Source: Spiribacter sp. 1M189
GTDB lineage: Bacteria > Pseudomonadota > Gammaproteobacteria > Nitrococcales > Nitrococcaceae
Direction of reading: 5' to 3'
NCBI RefSeq assembly: GCF_040838345.1
Contig: NZ_JBAKFF010000001.1
Coordinates: 1,736,001-1,800,000, forward strand
Length of the DNA: 64,000 nucleotides
Shown here: positions 50,184-59,381 of the stretch, piece by piece
Position numbering within the stretch: position 1 is the first letter of the stretch
Layout: every line of letters begins with the position of its first letter
Notes under the pieces: model-generated
Database searches by the model: none
What the model saw: the letters and a program-made list of their open reading frames with translations, nothing else
What the model was told of the DNA's origin: nothing
Made by a program: the position numbers and the translations under genes

Positions 50184-50804
50184 TTAACAGAAAATCGTCT
50201 CGCAATCGGTGACACAGATATCCAGTGGCTGATCCCATGAATCGTGGGGAATGCTTGGCTGTTTCTGACAGGCATGGGCCAGACCGAGGCAGATCGGCCG
50301 GCGAAATCGGCCCCGAACGCCTAAGGTGCGATCATAGAAACCACCGCCCATGCCGAGGCGATGACCGGCTTCGTCAAAACCGACCAGTGGCATGATCAGC
50401 AGGTCGATGGCGGCCAGGGAGCAGGTGGGATGGGGGCGGCCGGCCGGCTCGGGAATCCCCAACAGGCCTGGATGCAGCGGCGTGTTGCGGTCATAGCGGC
50501 GAAAGATCAGATGTCCGCGCTGCCGGGCGGCCCGTCGCCCGCGCTCGCCCCGCGCGGGTCGGATGACCGGCAGATAGACCTGTTTACCAGTCCGCCATGC
50601 GGCCTTGACCAGCGGGTGTGGATCGATTTCACCGTCGGCCGCCAGGTAAACCGCAATGCGCCGGGCCCGCCGCCAGGCAGCCAGGCGCATCACCCGTATG
50701 GCGGCCATGCGGGCGGCCCATTGGGCGGTGCCGGCCTCGATGGCCTGGCGCTGCGCCCTCAGCCGGGCGCGCAGCGTCTGCTTGCGCTCGGTGGTGATGC
50801 TCAT
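50184..50804 (-). CDS. ygfA: 5-formyltetrahydrofolate cyclo-ligase
   Basis: Returns 5-formyl-THF to the active folate pool with ATP; 206 aa. Signature LGMGGGFYDRTL, N-terminal basic helix (ERKQTLRARLRAQRQAI). It lies directly downstream of the 6S RNA gene, the classic ssrS-ygfA pairing in which the RNA is processed from a joint transcript. Confidence 0.94.
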   Translation of the reverse strand: MSITTERKQTLRARLRAQRQAIEAGTAQWAARMAAIRVMRLAAWRRARRIAVYLAADGEIDPHPLVKAAWRTGKQVYLPVIRPARGERGRRAARQRGHLIFRRYDRNTPLHPGLLGIPEPAGRPHPTCSLAAIDLLIMPLVGFDEAGHRLGMGGGFYDRTLGVRGRFRRPICLGLAHACQKQPSIPHDSWDQPLDICVTDCETIFC

Positions 50805-50821
50805 GGGATGGCAAGCGGTAA

Positions 50822-51018
50822 GTGAACGGGTCCCCGTGACGTCGTTCGGGCACGCCCTTGAACCCTTTGGTTCAGGTCGGGGAGGGCGAATGACCCCTTA
50901 GGCTTTCCGCTCGTGGCGGACCTGCACACCGGTGTCATTACCAGCGTCTCCCCTAAGGCGCATGATTGTAGGGTCAAGAATGCTAAAACCCGTTATCGAG
51001 CGCCACAGGGACCCGAGA
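50822..51018 (-). ncRNA. ssrS: 6S RNA
   Basis: RNA that binds the sigma-70 RNA polymerase by mimicking an open promoter. The segment CTGAACCAAAGGGTTCAAGG matches the E. coli hairpin (TTGAACCAAGGGTTCAAGG), and GAAAGCCTAAG matches GAGAAGCCTTAA. The closing stem is visible as arms at 51001-51015 and 50827-50841 (15 bp with two G-U pairs). It is located between zapA and ygfA, as in other gammaproteobacteria. The ends are approximate; the length is close to 200 nt. Confidence 0.88.
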
Positions 51019-51047
51019 CACAGTCTGCATCCCTGCCCGCCTTTCGT

Positions 51048-51362
51048 CTAGCGGCGCTGCAGCTCTGCTGGCACCTCGACGCCATCGAGGTAGTCATCGA
51101 TGCGTGCATCCAGGTCGCGCAGCCGGGTCTCGATCACCTCTGCGCCGGCTGCGTGATTCTGCGCCTGGAGCATCTCATGGGTGATGTTGAGGGCCGCCAT
51201 GATCGCGATGCGGTCCATGCCGACGATCTTTCCGGCGTCGCGGATTTCGCGCATGCGGGCGTCAAGCTGACGGGCCGACTCCAGCAGGCCATCACGCTCC
51301 TCGGCGGGGGCGGCGACCATGAATTCGCGATCGAGGATGCTGACCTTGACCGGTTCGCTCAT
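51048..51362 (-). CDS. zapA: Cell division protein ZapA
   Basis: FtsZ-ring stabiliser, 104 aa. ZapA features: VKVSILDREFMVAAPAEER, DRIAIMAALNITHEMLQAQ, then a coiled-coil C-terminus. It overlaps by 4 bases the upstream coiled-coil gene and is followed by 6S RNA. Confidence 0.93.
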   Translation of the reverse strand: MSEPVKVSILDREFMVAAPAEERDGLLESARQLDARMREIRDAGKIVGMDRIAIMAALNITHEMLQAQNHAAGAEVIETRLRDLDARIDDYLDGVEVPAELQRR

Positions 51363-51577
51363 CCGTTATGCTCCAGTGCCTTGAGCCGACTGATCATGGC
51401 CTCGATCCGCGCTCTGGCGGTCTCATTCTTGTCCAACAGTGCCGCGCGTTCCGCGTTGAGCGATTCCTGGGCGCGGAGCAGTACGCGGTTCTCGTCACGC
51501 AGCTGATCGCAGAGCCGTATGAGCCGCTCCACGCGCTGTTCCAGTTGCATGACCTGTTCGCTAACGGAATCAACCAC
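51359..51577 (-). CDS. TIGR02449-type coiled-coil protein (ZapB-like)
   Basis: A 72-residue, almost fully coiled-coil protein (QLEQRVERLIRLCDQLRDEN and so on). It is consistently found upstream of zapA and is probably a division-ring partner similar to ZapB; that role is inferred from shape and position. It diverges from ygfB. Confidence 0.85.
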   Translation of the reverse strand: MVDSVSEQVMQLEQRVERLIRLCDQLRDENRVLLRAQESLNAERAALLDKNETARARIEAMISRLKALEHNG

Positions 51578-51632
51578 TTGAGATATCCCCGCGTAATCAC
51601 TGCGAGTCTAGCACCAATGGTAGAATATGCCC

Positions 51633-52220
51633 ATGAATGATTCCGAGCGCTATGACGAAGTAGCGGCTGCTCTGGCGGGTGTGGACGCCAACCTTTCGGC
51701 GGCCGAGGCACAGGGCATGCTCTGCGGCCTTTTCTGCAGCCCCGAGACACCGGAGGCGGCCCGTTGGATCGCGCAGGTGCTGGATGGCCTCTCGCCCAAG
51801 GGGGAACCGGCCAGGGAAGTACTGGAGGCGCTGTCCAATCTCTACCAGGACACCCGTGACCGGCTCGAGAACGACAGCCTCGAGTTCGATCTGCTGCTCC
51901 CCGACGACGAGCAGCCCATCGGTCGGCGCGCCACCGCCCTCGGCCAGTGGTGCGAGGGCTTTCTGTTCGGCCTTGGTCTGGCCGGGAGTCACGATCCAGC
52001 CAGGCTGCCGCGCGAGGCCAATGAGGTGATTAGCGATCTGACCGAGATCGCGCGGGTCGATGCCGACGCCGAGGCAGATGAGGACAGCGAAATCGCCTAC
52101 ACCGAGCTGGTCGAATACCTGCGTGCGGCCACGCTGCTCGTACGCGAGCATACGGCGCTGCCCTCTTCTGCGCGTCCCGCGGACAACGGCAGCCCCGCCG
52201 GACCGGATATTCTGCATTAG
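51633..52220 (+). CDS. ygfB: UPF0149 (YgfB/YecA) family protein
   Basis: Small acidic helical protein, 195 aa from 51633 (197 from the ATG at 51627). YgfB features: AQGMLCGLFCSPE, GQWCEGFLFGLGLAG and the acidic ADAEADEDSEIAYTELVEYLR. First gene of ygfB-pepP-ubiH, the same order as E. coli. TAGAAT at 51621-51626 resembles a -10 and would put the transcript start at or near the ATG; there is no clear ribosome binding site. Confidence 0.92.
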   Translation: MNDSERYDEVAAALAGVDANLSAAEAQGMLCGLFCSPETPEAARWIAQVLDGLSPKGEPAREVLEALSNLYQDTRDRLENDSLEFDLLLPDDEQPIGRRATALGQWCEGFLFGLGLAGSHDPARLPREANEVISDLTEIARVDADAEADEDSEIAYTELVEYLRAATLLVREHTALPSSARPADNGSPAGPDILH

Positions 52221-52238
52221 CGAGAAGGACCCCGACGG

Positions 52239-53543
52239 ATGGATACCGCTGAACATGCCTGTCGCCGCGACATCCTCATGCGTCACGTCGGCGAGGATGG
52301 TATCGCCGTGCTGGCCTCTGCGCCGGAGCGGCCGCGCAATCGTGACGTCCACCACCCCTACCGCCAGGACAGCGACTTTCTCTACCTGAGCGGTTTCGAC
52401 GAGCCTGACGCCGTGGCCGTACTCGTCCCCGGCCGGGATCAAGGGGAGTTCATCCTCTTCTCCCGCGAGCGCGATCCGCTGCGCGAGACCTGGGAAGGGC
52501 GCACGATCGGCCAGGCCGCCGCGGTAGAGGACTATGGCGCTGACGATGCCTTTCCCATCGACGACATCGACGACATTCTGCCGGGTCTCATGGAAGGTCG
52601 GGACAAGGTCTATTGCGCCATGGGGGCGGATGCCGACTTCGATCAGCGCCTGATCGGCTGGGTGAACGCCCTGCGCGCCCGGGCCCGCGCCGGCGTCAAG
52701 GCGCCGCTCGAGTATGTCTCGCTGGAGCATGTGCTGCATGAGATGCGGCTGATCAAGTCGAAAGCGGAGGTGGCGCGGATGCGTGAGTCGGCCCGCATCA
52801 CGGCGGCCGCGCATGCCAGACTGCTCGGCGTGGTCCGGCCCGGGATGATGGAGTACGAGGTCGAGGCGGAGCTTCTCTACGACTTCCGGCGCCACAACGG
52901 CGGGCCCGCCTATCCGATCATCGCTGGCGGCGGCGCCAATGCCTGCGTCCTGCACTACATCGCCAACCAGGCGGCATTGCAGGATGGCGATCTGCTGCTG
53001 GTGGATGCCGGCATCGAGCTCGATGGCTATGCCGCCGACATTACCCGCACGCTGCCCGTGAACGGGCGCTTCAGCGGCGAGCAACGGGCGATCTACGAGC
53101 TGGTGCTCGATGCGCAGCATGCGGCCCTCGCCGAGGTGCGGCCCGGCCAGCACTGGAATGCCGCTCATGAGGCGGCGACGCGCGTTCTCGTTGAGGGCAT
53201 GGTTGAACTGGATCTGCTCCGCGGCGAGGTCGACGAGCTGATCGAATCCGGCGACTACCGTCGGTTTTTCATGCATCGCACCGGACACTGGCTGGGCATG
53301 GATGTCCACGACGTGGGTGACTACAAGGTCGATGGCCATTGGCGTGAACTGGAACCGGAGATGGCGCTCACCGTCGAGCCGGGGCTCTACATCCCGCCGG
53401 GCAGCCCGGTGGACGAGCGCTGGCACGGGATCGGTGTGCGCATCGAGGACAACTGTGTGATCACCCGTGATGGCCATGACAACCTGACGGCGGCGGCACC
53501 GAAGGCCATCGACGAGATCGAGGCGGCCATGGTGGGATCATGA
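52239..53543 (+). CDS. pepP: Xaa-Pro aminopeptidase P
   Basis: Dimetal aminopeptidase, 434 aa. Metal ligands of the pita-bread fold are visible: Asp in VDAGIELDGY and YAADITRTLP, His in FMHRTGHWLGMDVHDVG, Glu in LTVEPGLYIPP and GVRIEDNC. The gene overlaps ubiH by 4 bases. Confidence 0.95.
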   Translation: MDTAEHACRRDILMRHVGEDGIAVLASAPERPRNRDVHHPYRQDSDFLYLSGFDEPDAVAVLVPGRDQGEFILFSRERDPLRETWEGRTIGQAAAVEDYGADDAFPIDDIDDILPGLMEGRDKVYCAMGADADFDQRLIGWVNALRARARAGVKAPLEYVSLEHVLHEMRLIKSKAEVARMRESARITAAAHARLLGVVRPGMMEYEVEAELLYDFRRHNGGPAYPIIAGGGANACVLHYIANQAALQDGDLLLVDAGIELDGYAADITRTLPVNGRFSGEQRAIYELVLDAQHAALAEVRPGQHWNAAHEAATRVLVEGMVELDLLRGEVDELIESGDYRRFFMHRTGHWLGMDVHDVGDYKVDGHWRELEPEMALTVEPGLYIPPGSPVDERWHGIGVRIEDNCVITRDGHDNLTAAAPKAIDEIEAAMVGS

Positions 53544-54829
53544 TGGTGGATGAAGCGACTTTCGATGTCCTGATCGCCGGGGGTGGGCTCGTGGGGGCCA
53601 GTCTGGCGGTGGCGTTGCGCGATACCGGGTTCACCGTGGCGGTGGTCGAGCCGGTGCCCCCAAAGGCCGATCAGCAACCCAGCTTCGATGACCGGCAGAC
53701 GGCACTGGCGCCCACCTCGCGGCGTTTCTTCCAGAATCTCGGCCTCTGGGATGCCATCGAGCCGGGGGTGGCACCGATTCGGTCCATCCACGTCTCCGAT
53801 CGCGGACATGGGGGGTTCACCCGGCTCAGTGCCGATCAGGAAGGCCTGCCCGCGCTCGGCCATGTCGCGCCCAACCGGGTGCTCGGTGCCGCCCTGCGCC
53901 CGGCCATGGCGGCCGCTGCTACGCTGTTCTGTCCTGCGCACATCATTGACAGCCAGCCGGTTTATGACGGCGCGGCTGCCGGCGAGGCGCGGCTCGCGGC
54001 GCGCAAGGTGCGCATCGAGACCGAGGATGGCGAGCGCACGCTGACCACCCGACTGCTGGTGGTGGCCGATGGCATGCGCTCGGCCACCCGCGATGCGCTT
54101 GGGGTCGAGACCGACGAGCGTGATTACGGCCAGAGCGCCATCATCGCCAATCTGCGAACCGAACGTCCCCACGCCGGCGTCGCCTTCGAGCGGTTCACGC
54201 CCGACGGCCCGCTGGCCCTGCTGCCGGCGCCGGACAATGCCGTGTCGCTGGTCTGGACGCTGCCCCATGATGAGGCCCGCGACGTCGCCGAATCCTGGTC
54301 CGACGCGGCATTTCTAACGCGTCTGCAGGATGCCTTTGGGTGGCGTCTCGGGCGGCTCGAGGGCGTTGGCCAGCGGCATGTCTATCCGTTGGTGGCGGTC
54401 ACCGCCGAGCAGTTCTCGGTGGAGCGGGCGGTGATCCTGGGCAACGCAGCGCATGCCCTGCACCCGGTGGCCGGCCAGGGCCTCAACCTGGCGCTGCGCG
54501 ACGTGGCGGCGCTGGCCGGGGCGCTGGGGGGTGGGCCGGACTCGGCGGCCAGGTCGGGTTCGGCGGCGGAGCGAGGGAATCCTCCGCCGGATCCCGGTGA
54601 GCCGTCGCGGCTCGAGGCCTACGCCCGGTCCCGGCGCAGCGACTACCGCCGTACTTTCACCTTTACCGACGGTCTCGTGCGGCTATTCTCCAATGAATTC
54701 CTGCCGTTGGTGGCTGCGCGCAATATCGGCCTGACCGCACTGGATCTTCTGCCGCCGGCGCGGCGCCTGCTGCTCAAGCAGGCCACCGGGGCGGCCGGGG
54801 ATGTGCCCGCGCTCTGTCGGGAGCCGTAA
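53540..54829 (+). CDS. ubiH: Ubiquinone biosynthesis FAD-dependent hydroxylase UbiH
   Basis: Flavin hydroxylase of the ubiquinone ring, 429 aa. The FAD motif is VLIAGGGLVGASLAVAL, with DDRQTALAPTS, VVADGMRSATR and the second FAD motif VILGNAAHALHPVAGQGLNLALRD. An unusual Gly/Ser/Pro linker follows (GGGPDSAARSGSAAERGNPP, about 54526-54585) before RLEAYARSRR. UbiH is favoured over UbiF/UbiI by its place after pepP. Confidence 0.9.
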   Translation: MMVDEATFDVLIAGGGLVGASLAVALRDTGFTVAVVEPVPPKADQQPSFDDRQTALAPTSRRFFQNLGLWDAIEPGVAPIRSIHVSDRGHGGFTRLSADQEGLPALGHVAPNRVLGAALRPAMAAAATLFCPAHIIDSQPVYDGAAAGEARLAARKVRIETEDGERTLTTRLLVVADGMRSATRDALGVETDERDYGQSAIIANLRTERPHAGVAFERFTPDGPLALLPAPDNAVSLVWTLPHDEARDVAESWSDAAFLTRLQDAFGWRLGRLEGVGQRHVYPLVAVTAEQFSVERAVILGNAAHALHPVAGQGLNLALRDVAALAGALGGGPDSAARSGSAAERGNPPPDPGEPSRLEAYARSRRSDYRRTFTFTDGLVRLFSNEFLPLVAARNIGLTALDLLPPARRLLLKQATGAAGDVPALCREP

Positions 54830-54975
54830 CCCGGCGGCATCCGGAGGCCAGTGCGCCCAGGCACGCGCAACTGAGGCAACCGGCGTTGGGATTTTAGCGG
54901 CCGTACCGCTAACATCGCGAACGGGTGCCGCGTTGGGCGGTTCGAGTGCATTTTGCGTGGCAGAGGGAAACCGAT

Positions 54976-55368
54976 ATGAGCGAGATACCCACCGATCTTC
55001 GATACGCCGCTACGCATGAGTGGGTGCGGGATGAGGGCGATGGCACGGTGACGGTGGGTATCACCGATCACGCCCAGGCCTCGCTCGGTGACCTGGTGTT
55101 CGTCGAGCTGCCGGAGGGCGAGGGCACCACGGAGGCCGGGGCCGCATGCGCCGTGGTCGAATCCGTGAAAGCCGCCTCTGATATCTATGCCCCGGTGGAT
55201 GGCGAGATTACCGCCGTGAACGATGCGGTCCGGGACGAGCCGGAGCTCATCAACAGCGACCCCTACGGCGAAGGCTGGCTTTTCCGCATGCGAATGGCCG
55301 ATGCCGGCGCGCTGGGCGAGCTGCTGGATGCCGATGGTTACGCCGAGGTGGTAGAGGCCGAATCGTAA
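54976..55368 (+). CDS. gcvH: Glycine cleavage system H protein
   Basis: Lipoyl carrier of the glycine cleavage complex, 130 aa. The lipoylated lysine is Lys65 in [12 protein letters not shown]. The start at 54976 has AGAGGGA upstream. GcvT and GcvP are not next to it, unlike the usual gcvTHP operon, and no glycine riboswitch is seen in the 146-base leader, which holds only a small hairpin (TTAGCGG-CCGTA-CCGCTAA). Confidence 0.94.
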   Translation: MSEIPTDLRYAATHEWVRDEGDGTVTVGITDHAQASLGDLVFVELPEGEGTTEAGAACAVVESVKAASDIYAPVDGEITAVNDAVRDEPELINSDPYGEGWLFRMRMADAGALGELLDADGYAEVVEAES

Positions 55369-55684
55369 GAGGGTGAGTTGTCGGGCGGAGGGTCACGCGT
55401 CGCGGGGTCGGTCTGTGCGCAAGCCGGTGTGGTCGAAGTGGCCGGGGAGGGTTTGGTATGTCCTTTTCGGGCCCTGTTGACGTTGGATATCTTACGTAAC
55501 GCGTCATGACGACATGAATCAGTGCAAACGGTGGCGACTGGCCGACAGACGGTCCCTGGAAGAGCTGGAATCCCTACGCATTACGTCTTGTGTCCCTGCG
55601 AGCTCTGTCCAGCGTTAACAGGGGTCGCAAAGAGGGTGTCGATCCCCTCGGCCGTGACATGACATCAGAGAGAAAATCCAAACC
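55369..55684. other. 316-base gap between gcvH and the mutase gene
   Basis: There is no convincing gene. The first 90 bases are strongly G/T-rich on the + strand. TTACGTAA (55492-55499) is a small palindrome after TTGACG (55477-55482), but no matching -10 is seen at the right distance. A weak hairpin with AGGGGTCG and CGATCCCCT arms lies shortly before the mutase. Confidence 0.6.
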
Positions 55685-57652
55685 ATGGATGGCGACGACC
55701 TGAAACAACTGCTGGAGTACGCACGGGCCTGGCGTGATGCCGACCCGGATCCGGAGACCCGCCGCGACCTGGACCAGCGCATTCAGCGTGCCGAGGCGGC
55801 ACTATCCGGCGAGGCAGGGGCAGAAACCGATACAGGCCACATTGAATCCGACCCGCCGATTACTGCCCTTCGCAACTGCTTCGACCCAGCACTCGGGTTT
55901 GGCACCGCGGGGCTGCGGGGTCTCAAGGGGCCCGGGCCCGCGCATATCAACCACCGCCTCATCCAGCGGGTCACGGCGGTCATGGCCGATGTGCTGCGCG
56001 CCGAGGTGCCGGACGCCGCCGAGCGCGGTGTGGTCATCGGCTATGACGCCCGGCACGGCTCTACAGAACTGGCGGACACCGCTGCGCGGACCATCGCCGG
56101 CGCCGGGCTGGGGGTCCATGTCTTGGACGACTATGCTCCGACGCCGCTGGTGGCATTCGCCGCGCTGGAACTGCAGGCCGCCGCCGGGATCGTGCTCACC
56201 GCCAGCCATAACCCCCCCGAGTACCTGGGCTACAAGGTTTACTGGTCCAATGCCGCACAGCTGGTCTCGCCGATCGATCAGCGCATTGCCCAGGCGTTGA
56301 AGGCCCTTCCGGCGGGGGTGGAGATTCCGAAGATCGACGCCGCCGAGGCAGCACAAAGCGAAATCTGCCCCTACTGGAAAATTTACGGTGAAAGCCTCAG
56401 GACGCGCTATCTCGAGGCCATCCGCCAGCCCGGGAGCTCATCGTCGGGCGCCTGGCCGGCCGTCCCGTCGGACCCTGCGACCGCCGTGATCCGACCGACC
56501 GCCTCGGGCGTCTCACCGAGTGCAGACAACCTCAGCAAGGTCCGTCCGACCCTGCGCATCGCCTACAGCGCCATGCACGGCGTTGCCGGCGAACTGGTCA
56601 GGGCAGCGCTCGCCGAGCAGGGTGGCATCGATCTGTATGAGGTCACGGAACAGGCGGCGCCGGATGGCGGCTTTCCGACCGTGCGGTTTCCCAACCCGGA
56701 GGAGCCGGGAGCGCTCGACCGGCTGACGGAACTCGCTGCCGAGGTCGGTGCGGATGTGGCGCTGGCAACGGACCCCGACGGCGATCGTCTGGCAGTGGCC
56801 CTGCCTGATGAGCACGGGGACTGGCGAGTCCTGATGGGGGATCAGACCGGCGTGCTCATGGGCGACTACCTCATGGCCCGCCAGATGGCGGCGACAGGCA
56901 AAGATAAGCCCGGCGGCGGTCAATCATTTGTCATGAACACCGTGGTGAGCTCGCGCCTGCTCGGGCGGTTGGCAGCCCACTACGGCATCGACTTCGAACA
57001 GACACTGACCGGTTTCAAGTGGATCTGGTATCGCGCCCTGCAACGCGAGGCCACGGGCGATCGTTTCCTCTATGCCTATGAAGACGCCATTGGTTTCTGT
57101 CCCACTCGGCGGGTCCGGGACAAGGATGGCATTGCCGCGGCGGTAGTGATGGCCGAGCTGGCCCGCGACGCCCTCGCCGCCGGGACCACCCTGAATGCCC
57201 GCTTGCAGGCGCTGTATCAGCGGCATGGCCTGTCCGTTAACCGTCAGGTCAACATCAAGCTCACTGGCGACGGAGCCCGGGAACGCATGAAGGAAAGCCT
57301 GCAGGCATTGCGTGCGGACCCCCCCGGGCAGATCGCCGGGCTTCAAGTCACCCGGATCCATGACTATCAGGCCGCCGAGAGCCATCGTCCCGATGGCAGT
57401 GACCCGGAACCTATTCCACTGCCCACCACGGACCTCGTCCAGCTCGATCTTACGGGCGTGGACAGTGCCGAATCCGGCGCCGCGGCGGGCGCCTACCATG
57501 CCAGCATCCGGCCCAGCGGCACCGAGCCTAAGCTCAAGATCTACCTGGAGTATCTGGGCAGGCCCGACAGCCCGGATTCAGCGGCGGAAGCCGCCGAGGC
57601 CGAGGAGGGGCTGGGTAGGCTGGGTGAGGCGCTGCGGGAGCGGCTGGCCTAG
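55685..57652 (+). CDS. Phosphoglucomutase/phosphomannomutase-family enzyme (PGM2-like)
   Basis: Alpha-D-phosphohexomutase, 655 aa. The phosphoserine loop is TASHNP (Ser174), the metal loop is DPDGDR, the sugar-binding loop is YEDAIGF and the phosphate-binding loop is RPSGTEPKLK. YEDAIGF and the length place it in the PGM2/phosphopentomutase-like branch. A Ser/Pro-rich insert (about residues 249-288) separates domains 1 and 2, and the C-terminus is Ala/Glu-rich. It probably supplies sugar-1-phosphates for the polysaccharide locus that follows (inference). Confidence 0.9.
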   Translation: MDGDDLKQLLEYARAWRDADPDPETRRDLDQRIQRAEAALSGEAGAETDTGHIESDPPITALRNCFDPALGFGTAGLRGLKGPGPAHINHRLIQRVTAVMADVLRAEVPDAAERGVVIGYDARHGSTELADTAARTIAGAGLGVHVLDDYAPTPLVAFAALELQAAAGIVLTASHNPPEYLGYKVYWSNAAQLVSPIDQRIAQALKALPAGVEIPKIDAAEAAQSEICPYWKIYGESLRTRYLEAIRQPGSSSSGAWPAVPSDPATAVIRPTASGVSPSADNLSKVRPTLRIAYSAMHGVAGELVRAALAEQGGIDLYEVTEQAAPDGGFPTVRFPNPEEPGALDRLTELAAEVGADVALATDPDGDRLAVALPDEHGDWRVLMGDQTGVLMGDYLMARQMAATGKDKPGGGQSFVMNTVVSSRLLGRLAAHYGIDFEQTLTGFKWIWYRALQREATGDRFLYAYEDAIGFCPTRRVRDKDGIAAAVVMAELARDALAAGTTLNARLQALYQRHGLSVNRQVNIKLTGDGARERMKESLQALRADPPGQIAGLQVTRIHDYQAAESHRPDGSDPEPIPLPTTDLVQLDLTGVDSAESGAAAGAYHASIRPSGTEPKLKIYLEYLGRPDSPDSAAEAAEAEEGLGRLGEALRERLA

Positions 57653-57694
57653 GCTGGACCGATGCCCCGCGATTGCGCTGTCGTCTCGAGCGCG

Positions 57695-58720
57695 CTAAAC
57701 CCCGTAGTAGTCCCGATACCAGTCAACGAAGCGCCGTACCCCCTCCTCTACCGGCGTTGAAGGCTGATAGCCCACCGCCGCGGCCAGATCGTCGGCGCTT
57801 GCCCAGGTATCAGGCACATCGCCGGGCTGGAGGGGCAGCATTTCCATTTCCGCCTTGCGGCCAAGGCATTCCTCCAGCACGCGGATGTAATCGAGCAGCT
57901 GGACGGGTCGGTTATTGCCGATATTGAAAATCCGCCACGGCACGTGACTGGTCGCGGGGTCCGGCGCGTCGCTGTCCCACTCCGGGTTGGCGGCGGCGGG
58001 TCTGTCACAGACGCGGATCACACCCTCGGCGATATCCTCCACAAACGTGAAATCGCGCTGATGATGTCCATGGTTGAATACCTGGATCGGCTCGCCGGCC
58101 AGAATCTTCCGGGTAAACAGGAAAAGGGCCATATCCGGCCGGCCCCACGGCCCGTAGACCGTAAAGAACCTCAGCCCGGTGCATGGCAGACCGAAGAGAT
58201 GCGCGTAGCTGTGGGCCATCAGCTCATTGGCGCGCTTGGTGGCGCCGTAGATGGCTAGGGGGTGATCGGCCGGCTCGTGCTCGGTGAACGGCATCTGCGT
58301 ATTGGCGCCATAAACCGAACTGGTCGAGGCGTAGACCAGGTGACCGACGTCGTTGTACCGACAGCCCTCGAGCACGTTCAGGAATCCGGTGACGTTGCTG
58401 TCGATGTAGGTCTGCGGGTTTTCGAGGGAATAACGCACGCCGGCCTGCGCCGCCAGATGGATGACGCGCTCGAAGCCTTCGTCGAAAATCTCCCGGATTC
58501 GGTCGGCGTCCGCCAGGTCCGTTTTACGGAAGGCAAAACGCCCGGGTACGGCCGGGTCGGCATCGCACTGCGCCAGGCGCTCCAGGCGGGCCTGCTTGAG
58601 CCGGACATCGTAGTAGTCGTTGAGGTTATCGACCCCCACGACCGTGTCGCCCCGGGCGAGCAACTGTTTGCAGGTGTGATAGCCGATGAAGCCAGCGACG
58701 CCGGTGAGCAGAATCCTCAT
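57695..58720 (-). CDS. NAD-dependent epimerase, UDP-glucuronate 4-epimerase type
   Basis: Extended SDR epimerase, 341 aa, starting [20 protein letters not shown] at 58720. NAD motif GVAGFIG (7-13), [11 protein letters not shown] as in UDP-glucuronate 4-epimerases, and the Tyr158-Lys162 pair in YGATK. Longer upstream readings add a poorly conserved tail. It would convert UDP-GlcA to UDP-GalA. It diverges from rfaH over a 160-base region with two dyads. Confidence 0.88.
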   Translation of the reverse strand: MRILLTGVAGFIGYHTCKQLLARGDTVVGVDNLNDYYDVRLKQARLERLAQCDADPAVPGRFAFRKTDLADADRIREIFDEGFERVIHLAAQAGVRYSLENPQTYIDSNVTGFLNVLEGCRYNDVGHLVYASTSSVYGANTQMPFTEHEPADHPLAIYGATKRANELMAHSYAHLFGLPCTGLRFFTVYGPWGRPDMALFLFTRKILAGEPIQVFNHGHHQRDFTFVEDIAEGVIRVCDRPAAANPEWDSDAPDPATSHVPWRIFNIGNNRPVQLLDYIRVLEECLGRKAEMEMLPLQPGDVPDTWASADDLAAAVGYQPSTPVEEGVRRFVDWYRDYYGV

Positions 58721-58815
58721 GCCGCGAACGATACCCGCGCCCGCGATGACGGGCCAGTCCCCGCCGGACGCAGGGTTGTCATTGTATTGAATGGGGCGGC
58801 ATTCTTGTGGGCGAT

Positions 58816-58862
58816 TGTTCATGGGATGAACAGGATGCAACGGGACCGATGCCACATGTGGC
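58816..58862. promoter_or_regulatory. Two dyads upstream of rfaH
   Basis: TGTTCAT-GGG-ATGAACA (58816-58832) and the perfect palindrome GCCACATGTGGC (58851-58862) lie in the epimerase-rfaH divergent region. The second is immediately before the GGGAGG ribosome binding site and could fold in the leader; the first could be an operator. Confidence 0.45.
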
Positions 58863-58880
58863 GTCGCGGGAGGTTGAAGG

Positions 58881-59378
58881 ATGAAACGCTGGTACGCGGT
58901 TTACTGCAAGCCCAGGGAAGATGAGCGCGCAGAGCTGCACCTTGATCGTCAGCACTTCGAGGTCTTCCGACCCAAGCATCGGGTTCGGCGCAAGCGTCAG
59001 GGCCGGATGACCACGCTGGTCGAATCCCTGTTCCCGCGATATCTTTTCATCCACCTCGACGATGTCGCCGAGAACTGGGCCCCCATCCGCTCGACGCGTG
59101 GGGTCGCCGGGCTGGTGCGCTGGGGCGACCGCATCCCGCCGGTGCCGGACGTGGTCGTGGACGGCTTGCAGAATCATGTCGATGAGCTCGGTTGCATCCC
59201 CACCCCACCGGCGGATTACCGCGTCGGCGATCGGCTGCGCATCCTCGAAGGCCCATTTGCCGGGCTCGAGGGCATGTTCTACAGCCGCAAGGGAGAGGAT
59301 CGCGTCATGCTGCTGCTCGAGATCATGAAGCAGCCGCAGAAGATGACGTTCGCCGAGATGTCGCTGGCGCGGGCGTGA
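58881..59378 (+). CDS. rfaH: RfaH-like transcription antiterminator
   Basis: NusG paralogue, 165 aa. NGN domain: [20 protein letters not shown] and [16 protein letters not shown]-like C-terminal region follows ([21 protein letters not shown]). Such paralogues help RNA polymerase read long surface-polysaccharide operons, and this one sits at the head of such an operon. GGGAGG precedes the start. A clear ops element is not seen nearby. Confidence 0.9.
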   Translation: MKRWYAVYCKPREDERAELHLDRQHFEVFRPKHRVRRKRQGRMTTLVESLFPRYLFIHLDDVAENWAPIRSTRGVAGLVRWGDRIPPVPDVVVDGLQNHVDELGCIPTPPADYRVGDRLRILEGPFAGLEGMFYSRKGEDRVMLLLEIMKQPQKMTFAEMSLARA

Positions 59379-59381
59379 GTT

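Noticed and set aside
51597-53477. Long reverse-strand frame of 626 codons
   Set aside because: It is a shadow of ygfB and pepP on the other strand, with no recognisable domain.
54930-54960. GGTTCGAGTGC considered as a tRNA T-arm
   Set aside because: No acceptor stem, anticodon arm or D-arm can be assembled around it.
55514-55618. Possible 34-residue ORF in the gcvH-mutase gap
   Set aside because: There is no ribosome binding site, no recognisable sequence and no support beyond being open.
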